Below are positions 1-5,477 of a stretch of 7,009 nucleotides of DNA, piece by piece (within the stretch, counting starts at the first letter, position 1; each line of letters opens with the position of its first letter). Made by a program: the position numbers and the translations under genes. This DNA comes from Alphaproteobacteria bacterium UBA6347 (GTDB lineage: Bacteria > Pseudomonadota > Alphaproteobacteria > CAAGCB01 > CAG-977). Under the pieces are notes generated by a model. That model made no database searches, had not been told where the DNA came from, and saw only the letters and a list, made by a program, of their open reading frames with translations. The stretch lies in the NCBI GenBank assembly GCA_002440235.1, contig DJRZ01000018.1:1-7009 (forward strand), written 5' to 3'.

Positions 1-36
1 TCGCTGGAGTTATATTAAGAAATAAAGGGTATATAG

Positions 37-348
37 ATGACTGAAGTGATTGTAGAACCGCTTGATGAATATGATATCTTGTTAAATGAAGATGACGAGG
101 TGTTGATTGCTATTCGTGCCAGATTGGGTGGCGTGAATAAGCCTCAGATTCTCTATGATGGGCAAGACAAAGTATTGCTTTACCGCAACGCAGATCAAAC
201 AATTTACTTAGCCGATGTGCCAGAGCCTGTTCGCAGCGTCTTGCAAAAAGTTTCAAAATTGCTGATGATTGAAGTGCATGATGAAGCGATTGTGCGCGAA
301 TATATGGTGCCGCTGAAACAAGTCGAAAAGCTGCCCGCGGTGCAATAG
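37..348 (+). CDS. Small hypothetical protein, 103 aa
   Basis: I do not recognise this family. The ATG is preceded by an AAAGGG Shine-Dalgarno-like element (about 24-29) with 7 bases of spacing, which supports the start. The protein is acidic at its N-terminus (residues 8-21 are rich in Asp and Glu). It alternates short hydrophobic beta-like stretches (IRARLGG, ILYDG, VLLYRN, IYLADV) with one probable amphipathic helix around residues 64-80. No signal peptide, membrane segment, cysteine or recognisable catalytic motif is visible. It is probably a small cytosolic protein, perhaps a binding or regulatory module, but that is only inferred from composition. Its codons favour A/T endings, unlike dnaX and the mur genes downstream. 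The next gene begins 80 bases after its stop, on the same strand, behind a strong hairpin. The promoter was not seen; it may lie left of the window. Confidence 0.7.
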   Translation: MTEVIVEPLDEYDILLNEDDEVLIAIRARLGGVNKPQILYDGQDKVLLYRNADQTIYLADVPEPVRSVLQKVSKLLMIEVHDEAIVREYMVPLKQVEKLPAVQ

Positions 349-384
349 TCTGTAATCTAAAGTTTTATTGAATTTTATTCAAAG

Positions 385-422
385 CCTCCTTACGTTAATG
401 ATGTCATCAACAACGAAGGAGG
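385..422 (+). promoter_or_regulatory. Long hairpin that sequesters the ribosome binding site of the next gene
   Basis: Left arm segments 385-391, 393-396 and 399-402 pair with 416-422, 412-415 and 406-409. This gives 15 base pairs, interrupted only by a bulged A at 392 and a 2x2 internal loop, with a 3-base loop at 403-405. The right arm includes AAGGAGG (416-422), a near-perfect Shine-Dalgarno sequence 6 bases before the ATG at 429. In the mRNA that site would be fully paired, so translation of the downstream cysteine-rich gene is probably controlled by unfolding of this element. The hairpin is followed by TTTATT, so it could instead, or also, act as a weak terminator for the 103-aa gene upstream. 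The pairing is read directly; the regulatory role is inferred. Confidence 0.6.
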
Positions 423-428
423 TTTATT

Positions 429-734
429 ATGACACATGATTCGATGGATAAAAAAGATTGCGGTTGCAAAACTGGCGACAAAGAGTGCGACTGCAAAACA
501 GATAGTTGCGATTGCAAAATGGGTGAAAAGGTATGCATTCATCATTTGATTGAACCGATTTTCGACAAGTTGCCAGAAAATCTGAAAGATATGATGCACA
601 GCCTTGCGACACAAAAAGCCGCAGTACTCAAAGAGCTGAAAGCATGGGCAGATAAAAATGACCAAAAAGAATTGGCCGAAGCGTGCGAAAAGAAAATGGA
701 AAAGATTAAAAAGCGCTTGGCCGATGAATCTTAA
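429..734 (+). CDS. Cysteine-rich CxCK-repeat small protein, 101 aa
   Basis: I do not recognise this family. The start is well supported by AAGGAGG 6 bases upstream. Residues 1-39 carry three C-x-C-K motifs (C11/C13, C20/C22, C27/C29), separated by charged D/K/T/G spacers, then C36 with H38 and H39. This density of thiols plus a CxHH cluster looks like a metal-binding segment of metallothionein type. Residues 40-101 contain no such motif. They look helical and highly charged, rich in Lys, Glu and Ala, with a lone Cys near residue 86 and a coiled-coil-like lysine-rich tail. There is no signal peptide or membrane segment, so it should be cytosolic. Inferred role: metal buffering, metal sensing or redox. 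The near-identical codons of the three motifs suggest internal duplication. The gene is AT-rich compared with the dnaX cluster, and its mRNA leader is folded over the ribosome binding site. Confidence 0.8.
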   Translation: MTHDSMDKKDCGCKTGDKECDCKTDSCDCKMGEKVCIHHLIEPIFDKLPENLKDMMHSLATQKAAVLKELKAWADKNDQKELAEACEKKMEKIKKRLADES

Positions 735-843
735 ACGATCTTGTGGCTTTAACGGCGCTGATGTGTTGAGCTAAAACCAGCATTTTGCAGAGCCTTTAAA
801 GGCCAAAGTCGAAGCCCTTCATAACGGCAAGTAGATAATAAAA

Positions 844-872
844 CTCCCCACAGGATAACCTCTTGTGGGGAG
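844..872 (-). terminator. Rho-independent terminator of the 108-aa gene
   Basis: The 9-bp stem pairs 844-852 with 864-872 (CTCCCCACA with TGTGGGGAG) around an 11-base loop. Read on the - strand it is followed at once by TTTTATTA (843 down to 836), the expected U-tract, and it starts 8 bases after the stop codon at 881. On the + strand the following bases are only weakly T-rich (ATAATTTTA), so it could also stop transcripts of the cysteine-rich gene from the left, but less efficiently. Confidence 0.8.
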
Positions 873-880
873 CCATAATT

Positions 881-1207
881 TTAAGCGCGTTGATAGGTGT
901 ATGCGCGTGCAAATGCTGCACAGCCTTTATGATGTGTGACGGGACGCACATCTGGCTCGATCACCTTTTCGGCCGAGATTGTTTGATATAATTCTTCTAC
1001 AGACGATATTTGTAAAACATCGTTGTTTAAAAACGAATAATCATCGTTTGTTTTGGCTTCCAAGCGTGCTGCAAGGTCGGACATTTCCCATTTGTCCAAT
1101 GCCAAAGGATCGCTTGCGCGCACCATAAGACCTTGCGAATTGTTTTTGCCATATAAAATGTCGGTTAATTCATCACAAATTAACTTTTTACATTCTGATT
1201 CTTTCAT
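881..1207 (-). CDS. Hypothetical small protein with acyl-carrier-protein-like layout, 108 aa
   Basis: Not confidently assigned to a family. Residues 4-77 can be laid against E. coli AcpP from memory: a first helix (ECKKLICDELTDI), a long loop, a second helix (EMSDLAARLEAK, like the AcpP ELVMALEEEF stretch), an acidic turn, then ISSVEELYQTI, which resembles the AcpP ITTVQAAIDYI end. In that alignment the AcpP D-S-L that carries phosphopantetheine falls on D38-K39-W40, so the attachment serine is missing. If the fold is right, this is a non-acylated carrier-like or binding protein; this is inference. Residues 78-108 form an extra tail with H92, H93 and C96 and an aromatic/basic end. The ATG has a weak AGGT element about 7 bases upstream. 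The gene is monocistronic: near-consensus promoter at 1254-1282 and terminator at 844-872. No signal peptide or membrane segment. Confidence 0.75.
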   Translation of the reverse strand: MKESECKKLICDELTDILYGKNNSQGLMVRASDPLALDKWEMSDLAARLEAKTNDDYSFLNNDVLQISSVEELYQTISAEKVIEPDVRPVTHHKGCAAFARAYTYQRA

Positions 1208-1253
1208 CGAAGTACCTAAAAATATCCTTTCTTATTCAATAAAATAGAGTTTA

Positions 1254-1282
1254 ATTCTAGCATAAAAATCCCATTTTGTCAA
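1254..1282 (-). promoter_or_regulatory. Near-consensus sigma70 promoter for the 108-aa gene
   Basis: On the - strand the -35 box is TTGACA (1277-1282, perfect consensus). A 17-base spacer follows, then TAGAAT (1254-1259, five of six consensus bases), preceded by TGC, an extended -10 signature. Transcription should start near 1247, leaving a leader of about 40 bases before the ATG at 1207. This is the strongest promoter in the window and implies high basal expression unless repressed. Confidence 0.85.
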
Positions 1283-1304
1283 GTATATCCTTTTTGTCAT
1301 CTTT

Positions 1305-1318
1305 TTTTGTGCACAAAA
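1305..1318. repeat. 14-bp perfect palindrome between two divergent promoters
   Basis: TTTTGTGCACAAAA is a perfect inverted repeat. It lies 23 bases from the -35 box of the leftward promoter and 27 bases from the -35 box of the rightward SRP RNA promoter. It could be an operator for a dimeric regulator; AT-rich flanks make chance occurrence fairly likely. Confidence 0.35.
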
Positions 1319-1345
1319 TAAAATCGCTCAGGTGGCATTTTTTGC

Positions 1346-1374
1346 TTGATTTTTTTGCAAAAAAAAGCGATACT
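1346..1374 (+). promoter_or_regulatory. Sigma70-type promoter for the SRP RNA (and probably dnaX)
   Basis: TTGATT (1346-1351) is a -35 box matching four of six consensus bases. After a 17-base spacer comes GATACT (1369-1374), also four of six. The predicted start, about 1380-1382, coincides with the first base-paired nucleotides of the SRP RNA, which strengthens both calls. Confidence 0.75.
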
Positions 1375-1380
1375 CTTTAG

Positions 1381-1478
1381 CGGAAGAACATCAGCGAGCG
1401 AGGTATTGAAAAACCGAGTCAGGTTCGGAAGAAAGCAGCCGTAACGGTTTAGGGCGGGTCGTTGTCCGGTTTCCTTTT
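1381..1478 (+). ncRNA. ffs: Signal recognition particle RNA, small 4.5S bacterial type
   Basis: This RNA is the scaffold of the signal recognition particle: it binds Ffh and activates the Ffh-FtsY GTPases that deliver nascent membrane proteins. The universally conserved core is plain at 1418-1440: GTCAGG, a short TTC/GAA helix closed by C-G around a GGAA tetraloop (1427-1430), then AAGCAGCC, which forms the asymmetric internal loop bound by the Ffh M domain. Flanking helices also pair: AAACCG (1411-1416) with CGGTTT (1445-1450), and CAGCGA (1392-1397) with TCGTTG (1459-1464, one G-U). The 5' end is placed from the promoter at 1346-1374. The 3' end is uncertain; a T-rich stretch at 1469-1486 may terminate the RNA. 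An SRP RNA gene directly before dnaX is a recurring bacterial arrangement. Confidence 0.93.
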
Positions 1479-1504
1479 CCTTTTTTCCGAAAACGTCCGA
1501 AATC

Positions 1505-3283
1505 ATGACCGACAAAAACGAATACCGCGTCCTTGCCCGCAAATACCGTCCGACGACTTTTTCCGACCTGATCGGGCAGGAAGCTTTGGTTCGGACGCTG
1601 AAAAACGCTATTGAAACGAACCGTCTGGCGCAGGCGTACATTCTGACGGGCATTCGCGGCATCGGCAAAACGACGTCCGCCCGCATCATCGCCCGCGCGC
1701 TGAACTGCGTCGGTCCGGACGGCAAAGGCGGCATGACGACCGAACCCTGCGGCGTTTGCGAACACTGCCGCGCCATCGCCGAAGACCGCGACGTCGACGT
1801 CGTCGAAATCGACGCCGCCAGCAACACCGGCGTCGCGAACGTGCGCGAAATCATCGAAACGACGCGCTACAACCCGACGTCCGCGCGGTTCAAAATCTAC
1901 ATCATCGACGAAGTCCACATGCTGTCGACCGCGGCGTTCAACGCTTTGCTGAAAACGCTGGAAGAACCGCCCGAACGCGTGAAGTTCATCTTCGCCACGA
2001 CGGAAATCCGCAAAGTTCCGACCACCGTTTTGTCGCGCTGCCAGCGGTTCGACCTGCGCCGCGTCGAACCCGACGTCCTGACCGCGCATTTCAAAAACAT
2101 CGTCGCCAAGGAAAACGTCACCGCGCAGGACGAGGCGTTGAAGCTGATCGCCAAAGCCGCCGACGGTTCCGTTCGCGACGGGCTGTCCCTGCTGGATCAG
2201 GCGATCGCCCACGGCGGCGGCGACGTCACGGCGGATTTCGTGCGCGCGATGATCGGGCTCGCCGACCGCGCCGCCGTCGTCGATTTGTACGAACAGGTGA
2301 TGAAAGGCGACGTCAAATCCGCTTTGGATTCGTTTTCGCGCCAGTACGACGCGGGCGCGGATCCCGTCATCGTATTGCAGGATCTGCTGGAACTGACGCA
2401 TTGGCTGACGTGCGTTCAAATCGCCCCCGAACTGGCGGACGACGGCAGCATGGCGGCGGCGGAGCGCGACCGGTGTTCCGAAATGGCGAAAAAGCTGCCG
2501 ATGTCCGTTCTGACGCGCGCGTGGCAAATGTTGCTGAAAGGCATCGACGAAACGCTGAAAGCCCCGTCGGAAAAGCAAGCCGCCGAAATGGTTTTGATCC
2601 GTCTGGCTTACGCGGCGGATCTGCCGACGCCCGCGAAATGCGTCGAAGCCCTGCAAAAGGGATCGCCGTCTTTTAACGCGCCGTCGTCCTCTTCCGCCGG
2701 GGCGGCGACGGCTGAAAACTTTGCGGCGGCTCCCCGCGCCACGCCCGTCCGTTCGTCGGACTGGGGCGGAGTCGCGGCGGTCGCGCCCGTCCTGGCGCCG
2801 CAGGCGCAAAGCGCGTTCGCCGCGTTCAATTCTCTGGCGGATCTGGTGGCTTTCGCCTATAAGCAAAATGAACTGATGTTCGCTTACAACGTCGAAAAGT
2901 TCGTCAGTCTCGTGTCCTACGAGCAAGGCAAAATCGAATTTTTCCCCGTCGACGGCGCGCCGCACAATCTGGCGGGCGAAATGGTCGAAAAACTGCGGCA
3001 GTGGACGGGCAGGAAGTGGATCGTCACCGTCGTTTCGCAGCAGGGCGGGCAGACGTTGCTGCAACAGGCGCGCGCCAACACCGAAAAGCTGAAACAGGAT
3101 ATGACGCGCGATCCGCTGGTGTCCGCCGTCTTGAAAGCTTTTCCGAAATCCAGAATCGACACGGTGCGCCCGCGCAAAGCCGCGAACGCGGACGAAGAGG
3201 ACGGGGATATCAACGACGCCGGCTACGCTTTTCTGACCGACGCGGCGGCGCAAAGCAACGACAACGAAAGGGACGACGAATGA
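1505..3283 (+). CDS. dnaX: DNA polymerase III subunit tau (clamp loader ATPase DnaX)
   Basis: ATPase subunit of the clamp loader, which opens and loads the beta sliding clamp and couples the replicative polymerases to the helicase. Visible in order: the Y-R-V-L-A-R-K-Y-R-P N-terminus, Walker A GIRGIGKT (residues 49-56), zinc-module cysteines C68, C82, C85, C88, Walker B IIDEVH (133-138), a sensor 1 segment around 163-170, and the S177-R-C arginine-finger motif. A Ser/Ala/Pro linker lies near 390-440. The C-terminal domain (about 440-570) has the WTGRKW and DPLVSAVLKAFP pattern of alphaproteobacterial tau. The glycine-rich insertion between C68 and C82 is also typical of that class. At 592 aa it is full length. 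No Shine-Dalgarno precedes the ATG, but the conserved N-terminus fixes the start. No A-AAA-AAG slippery heptamer is present. Its stop overlaps the ybaB start. Confidence 0.97.
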   Translation: MTDKNEYRVLARKYRPTTFSDLIGQEALVRTLKNAIETNRLAQAYILTGIRGIGKTTSARIIARALNCVGPDGKGGMTTEPCGVCEHCRAIAEDRDVDVVEIDAASNTGVANVREIIETTRYNPTSARFKIYIIDEVHMLSTAAFNALLKTLEEPPERVKFIFATTEIRKVPTTVLSRCQRFDLRRVEPDVLTAHFKNIVAKENVTAQDEALKLIAKAADGSVRDGLSLLDQAIAHGGGDVTADFVRAMIGLADRAAVVDLYEQVMKGDVKSALDSFSRQYDAGADPVIVLQDLLELTHWLTCVQIAPELADDGSMAAAERDRCSEMAKKLPMSVLTRAWQMLLKGIDETLKAPSEKQAAEMVLIRLAYAADLPTPAKCVEALQKGSPSFNAPSSSSAGAATAENFAAAPRATPVRSSDWGGVAAVAPVLAPQAQSAFAAFNSLADLVAFAYKQNELMFAYNVEKFVSLVSYEQGKIEFFPVDGAPHNLAGEMVEKLRQWTGRKWIVTVVSQQGGQTLLQQARANTEKLKQDMTRDPLVSAVLKAFPKSRIDTVRPRKAANADEEDGDINDAGYAFLTDAAAQSNDNERDDE

Positions 3284-3588
3284 CCGATTTTAACATGTTG
3301 ATGAAAAAAGCGCAGGAAATGCAGGCGAAGCTGATGCAACAACAGCGCGATCTGGCGCAAAAGGAAATCACCGGAACCGCCGGCGGCGGCATGGTCGAAA
3401 TCGTCATGACGGGCAAAAGCGAGGTCAAGCGCATCAAAATCGACCCGTCTTTGGTCGATCCGGAGGACGTCGCCGTTTTGGAAGACTTGCTGACCGCCGC
3501 GTTCAACGACGCGCAAAAGAAAGTCGAAGCCGAAACCGCCGACGGATTGAGCGGCATTCTGCCCCCCGGCATGAAAATGCCTTTTTAG
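3280..3588 (+). CDS. ybaB: YbaB/EbfC family nucleoid-associated protein
   Basis: Small dimeric DNA-binding protein that coats or bridges DNA without strong sequence preference. At 102 aa it has the normal family length. The features seen are an N-terminal Met/Gln-rich helix (MLMKKAQEMQAKLMQQQ), the strand-forming G-T-A-G-G-G-M-V-E segment (about residues 32-41), the conserved VKRIKIDPSLVDPED stretch (about 48-62), the LEDLLTAAFNDAQKK helix, and the C-terminal GLSGILPPGM-like end. The start is the ATG at 3280, which overlaps the dnaX stop as ATGA and has AAAGGGA (3267-3273) six bases upstream. A longer in-frame reading starting at 3001 is only dnaX sequence in another frame. Placement between dnaX and recR is the standard arrangement and suggests co-translation from the same mRNA. 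Confidence 0.96.
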   Translation: MTDFNMLMKKAQEMQAKLMQQQRDLAQKEITGTAGGGMVEIVMTGKSEVKRIKIDPSLVDPEDVAVLEDLLTAAFNDAQKKVEAETADGLSGILPPGMKMPF

Positions 3589-3601
3589 CCGGAAAAAAGC
3601 C

Positions 3602-4189
3602 GTGCGGGAAAACGAAATCGAAACTTTGATCCGTCTGTTTTCGCGTCTGCCGGGGTTCGGCAGACGGTCGGCGCGGCGCGCCGTTCTGCATCTGATCAAA
3701 AAAAAGGAAACGCAGTTGATTCCTTTGGCGGCGGCGATGCGCGACGTGATCGACCATGTCGAAACATGCCCCGTCTGCGGCAATTTGGACACGCAAACGC
3801 CGTGCGCGGTGTGCCGCGACGAAAAGCGCGACGCGGGCGCGATCTGCGTCGTGCAGGACGTGGCGGACCTGTGGGCGATCGAACGCAGCGGCGCGTTTCG
3901 CGGACGGTACCATGTTTTGGGCGGTCTGCTGTCGGCGATCGAGGGAACGGGACCGGACGAACTGCGTTTGCCCGCTTTGGAAAGAAGAATCCGAGATTCC
4001 GGCGTGACGGAGCTGATTCTGGCTTTGCCCGCGACGGTCGACGGACAGACGACGGGACATTACATCGCCGAACGGTTCAAAGACTTGAACGTCCGGATTT
4101 CTTCGCTGGCGCAGGGAATCCCCGTCGGCGGGGAATTGGACTATCTGGACGACGGCACGATTCAAACCGCGCTGAAATCCAGACGGTGA
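3602..4189 (+). CDS. recR: Recombination protein RecR
   Basis: RecR works with RecO (and RecF) to load RecA onto SSB-coated single-stranded DNA at gaps. The 195-aa length is normal. It shows the N-terminal helix-hairpin-helix with L-P-G-F-G-R-R-S-A (residues 16-24), a four-cysteine zinc finger C56-x2-C59 and C68-x2-C71, the Toprim domain beginning at ICVVQDVADLWAIE (about residue 81 on), and the family signatures Y-H-V-L-G-G and LAQGIPVGGELDYLDDGT near the C-terminus. Translation starts at GTG (3602), 13 bases after the ybaB stop. The only ribosome binding element is a weak GGAAA about ten bases upstream, so coupling to ybaB is likely. The stop lies 4 bases from the stop of the convergent murD2, leaving no intergenic terminator. 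Confidence 0.97.
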   Translation: MRENEIETLIRLFSRLPGFGRRSARRAVLHLIKKKETQLIPLAAAMRDVIDHVETCPVCGNLDTQTPCAVCRDEKRDAGAICVVQDVADLWAIERSGAFRGRYHVLGGLLSAIEGTGPDELRLPALERRIRDSGVTELILALPATVDGQTTGHYIAERFKDLNVRISSLAQGIPVGGELDYLDDGTIQTALKSRR

Positions 4190-4193
4190 GGAA

Positions 4194-5477
4194 TCAATCC
4201 TCCAACGCGTTGACGCAACGGGCGAAATCGTCCCCGCGCTGTTCGAAATTCTTGTAAATGCCGTAACTGGGCGCGGCGGGCGACAGCAGGACGATGTCCC
4301 CGAATCCGGACAATTCAGCCGCTTTTTTCACGGCGTCGTCCATATTTTCGGCGCGCACGGCGCGCGCGCCCTTTTCTTCCAGCGTTTGCGCCAGACGTTC
4401 GCCCGTCTGCGGCAGGGTAACGACGGCTTTCGCCGCGCCTTTCGCGACGAAAGACGCCAGTTCCGAATAATCCTGTTCGCGGTCGAACCCGCCGGCGATC
4501 AAAACGATCGTCGCGAAATCGCCGAACGACTTTAACGCCGCGACCGCCGTTTCCGGCGTCGTCGAAATGCTGTCATCGACGTACATCACGCCTTTTTTGA
4601 ACGCGACCGTCTGCAAACGGTGAGGCAGGGGCTGAAACGTCTTCAACGCTTCACCGCACAAGGACAAATCGCCGCCCGCCTGCTTGACGACCGTCAGTGC
4701 GGCGCAGACGTTTTTCAAGTTGTGTTCGCCGCGCAAAGGCACGACGTCCGTCGGAAACAGCTTTGCCGCGCCGTCGTAAAACCAATCACCGAAAACGTGA
4801 ACCGCGTTCATCGCGTCGAACCAGACGACGTCCTTGACGTTGCGGACGTTCATCGCCGTGCGGGGATCCTGCGCGTTCAAAACGGCGACCTGCCCCGGTT
4901 TGCGTTTCGCCAGAATGTTCAGTTTGTCGCGGTAATACTGTTCGTGCGTCTTGTGCCAGTCAATGTGTTCGGGATACAGGTTCAAAACGACGGAAATGTC
5001 GAACGGATACTGCAAATCCGCGCACATGTAGCTGGACATTTCGACGACGACGGCTTCGAACCGGTCGAGCTTGTCCGCCATCGCGATCGCGGGAATGCCG
5101 ATGTTGCCGCACAGCGCGACGCGGTTGCCCTGCGCGCGCAGCAAATGGGCGATCAGCGACGACGTCGTCGATTTTCCTTTCGTCCCCGTCACGCCGATCA
5201 GCAAAGGACGCGAATCGGGCATGGACAGAGCGGCTTCCATGAACAGGTTGACGCCCGTCGTGAAAAAGGCGCCGTAATATTTCGCCATTTTGATGTCGTG
5301 GCGGTACAGGCTGATGCCGGGGGATTTGACGATGACGCCCGAATGCGGAATCGGGGTCGGATCCTCGATCACGGTGACTTCGCACCCGCGTTTTTCCAAA
5401 AAAGTTTTAGCCGCCCGTCCCTCGGCGCCATAGCCCCATACCGTGACGGGTTTGTTGGTCAAAGAATTTAACAACAT
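4194..5477 (-). CDS. murD2: UDP-MurNAc-L-Ala--L-Glu ligase (MurD2)
   Basis: Mur-ligase family enzyme of cytoplasmic peptidoglycan precursor synthesis. In the MurD2 branch, known from Xanthomonas oryzae, it joins L-Glu (not D-Glu) to UDP-MurNAc-L-Ala using ATP. At 427 aa it is near MurD size. Seen in order: a Rossmann-like N-terminus VWGYGAEGRAA (13-23), IVKSPGI (49-55), the ATP loop GVTGTKGKST (95-104), the E146-M-S-S segment, GEHNLKNVCAA (250-260), DDSISTTPET (301-310), and SPAAPSYGIYKNFEQRGDDF (399-418), where ordinary MurD has SPACASFD-like residues. The main reason for choosing MurD2 over MurD is its direct coupling to murL. The start at 5477 lies inside the murL coding region and has GGAGG (5487-5491) nine bases upstream, so the 71-base overlap is real. 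Alternative reading: an ordinary D-Glu-specific MurD. Confidence 0.85.
   Translation of the reverse strand: MLLNSLTNKPVTVWGYGAEGRAAKTFLEKRGCEVTVIEDPTPIPHSGVIVKSPGISLYRHDIKMAKYYGAFFTTGVNLFMEAALSMPDSRPLLIGVTGTKGKSTTSSLIAHLLRAQGNRVALCGNIGIPAIAMADKLDRFEAVVVEMSSYMCADLQYPFDISVVLNLYPEHIDWHKTHEQYYRDKLNILAKRKPGQVAVLNAQDPRTAMNVRNVKDVVWFDAMNAVHVFGDWFYDGAAKLFPTDVVPLRGEHNLKNVCAALTVVKQAGGDLSLCGEALKTFQPLPHRLQTVAFKKGVMYVDDSISTTPETAVAALKSFGDFATIVLIAGGFDREQDYSELASFVAKGAAKAVVTLPQTGERLAQTLEEKGARAVRAENMDDAVKKAAELSGFGDIVLLSPAAPSYGIYKNFEQRGDDFARCVNALED

Noticed and set aside
390..665. 91-codon - strand frame with hydrophobic stretches opposite the cysteine-rich gene
   Set aside because: It has no evident ribosome binding site. 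The hydrophobic look comes from reading Lys and Glu codons backwards (TTT and TTC Phe). The + strand gene has an ideal Shine-Dalgarno.
792..803. GCCTTTAAAGGC palindrome as a terminator of the cysteine-rich gene
   Set aside because: The perfect palindrome leaves no loop unless the centre unpairs and no T-tract follows, so it is too weak to call a terminator or an operator.
1297..1854. 185-codon - strand frame spanning the SRP RNA and the start of dnaX
   Set aside because: It crosses a confident RNA gene, two promoter elements and the dnaX N-terminus on the other strand, and shows no domain.
1756..2676. 306-codon open frame on the + strand inside dnaX
   Set aside because: The product is extremely arginine-rich with no domain, and it is the shifted frame of dnaX. 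It is not placed after a slippery site, so it is not a gamma-type frameshift product.
1391..3253. 620-codon open frame on the - strand opposite dnaX
   Set aside because: It lies antisense to a clear full-length dnaX, its product is an Arg/Phe/Gly-rich low-complexity string with no recognisable domain, and such frames arise from the GC-rich codon bias of the + strand gene.
4620..5471. 283-codon + strand frame opposite murD2
   Set aside because: Antisense shadow of murD2: rich in Arg, Gln, Val and Asp with no motif, and murD2 has all its family motifs.
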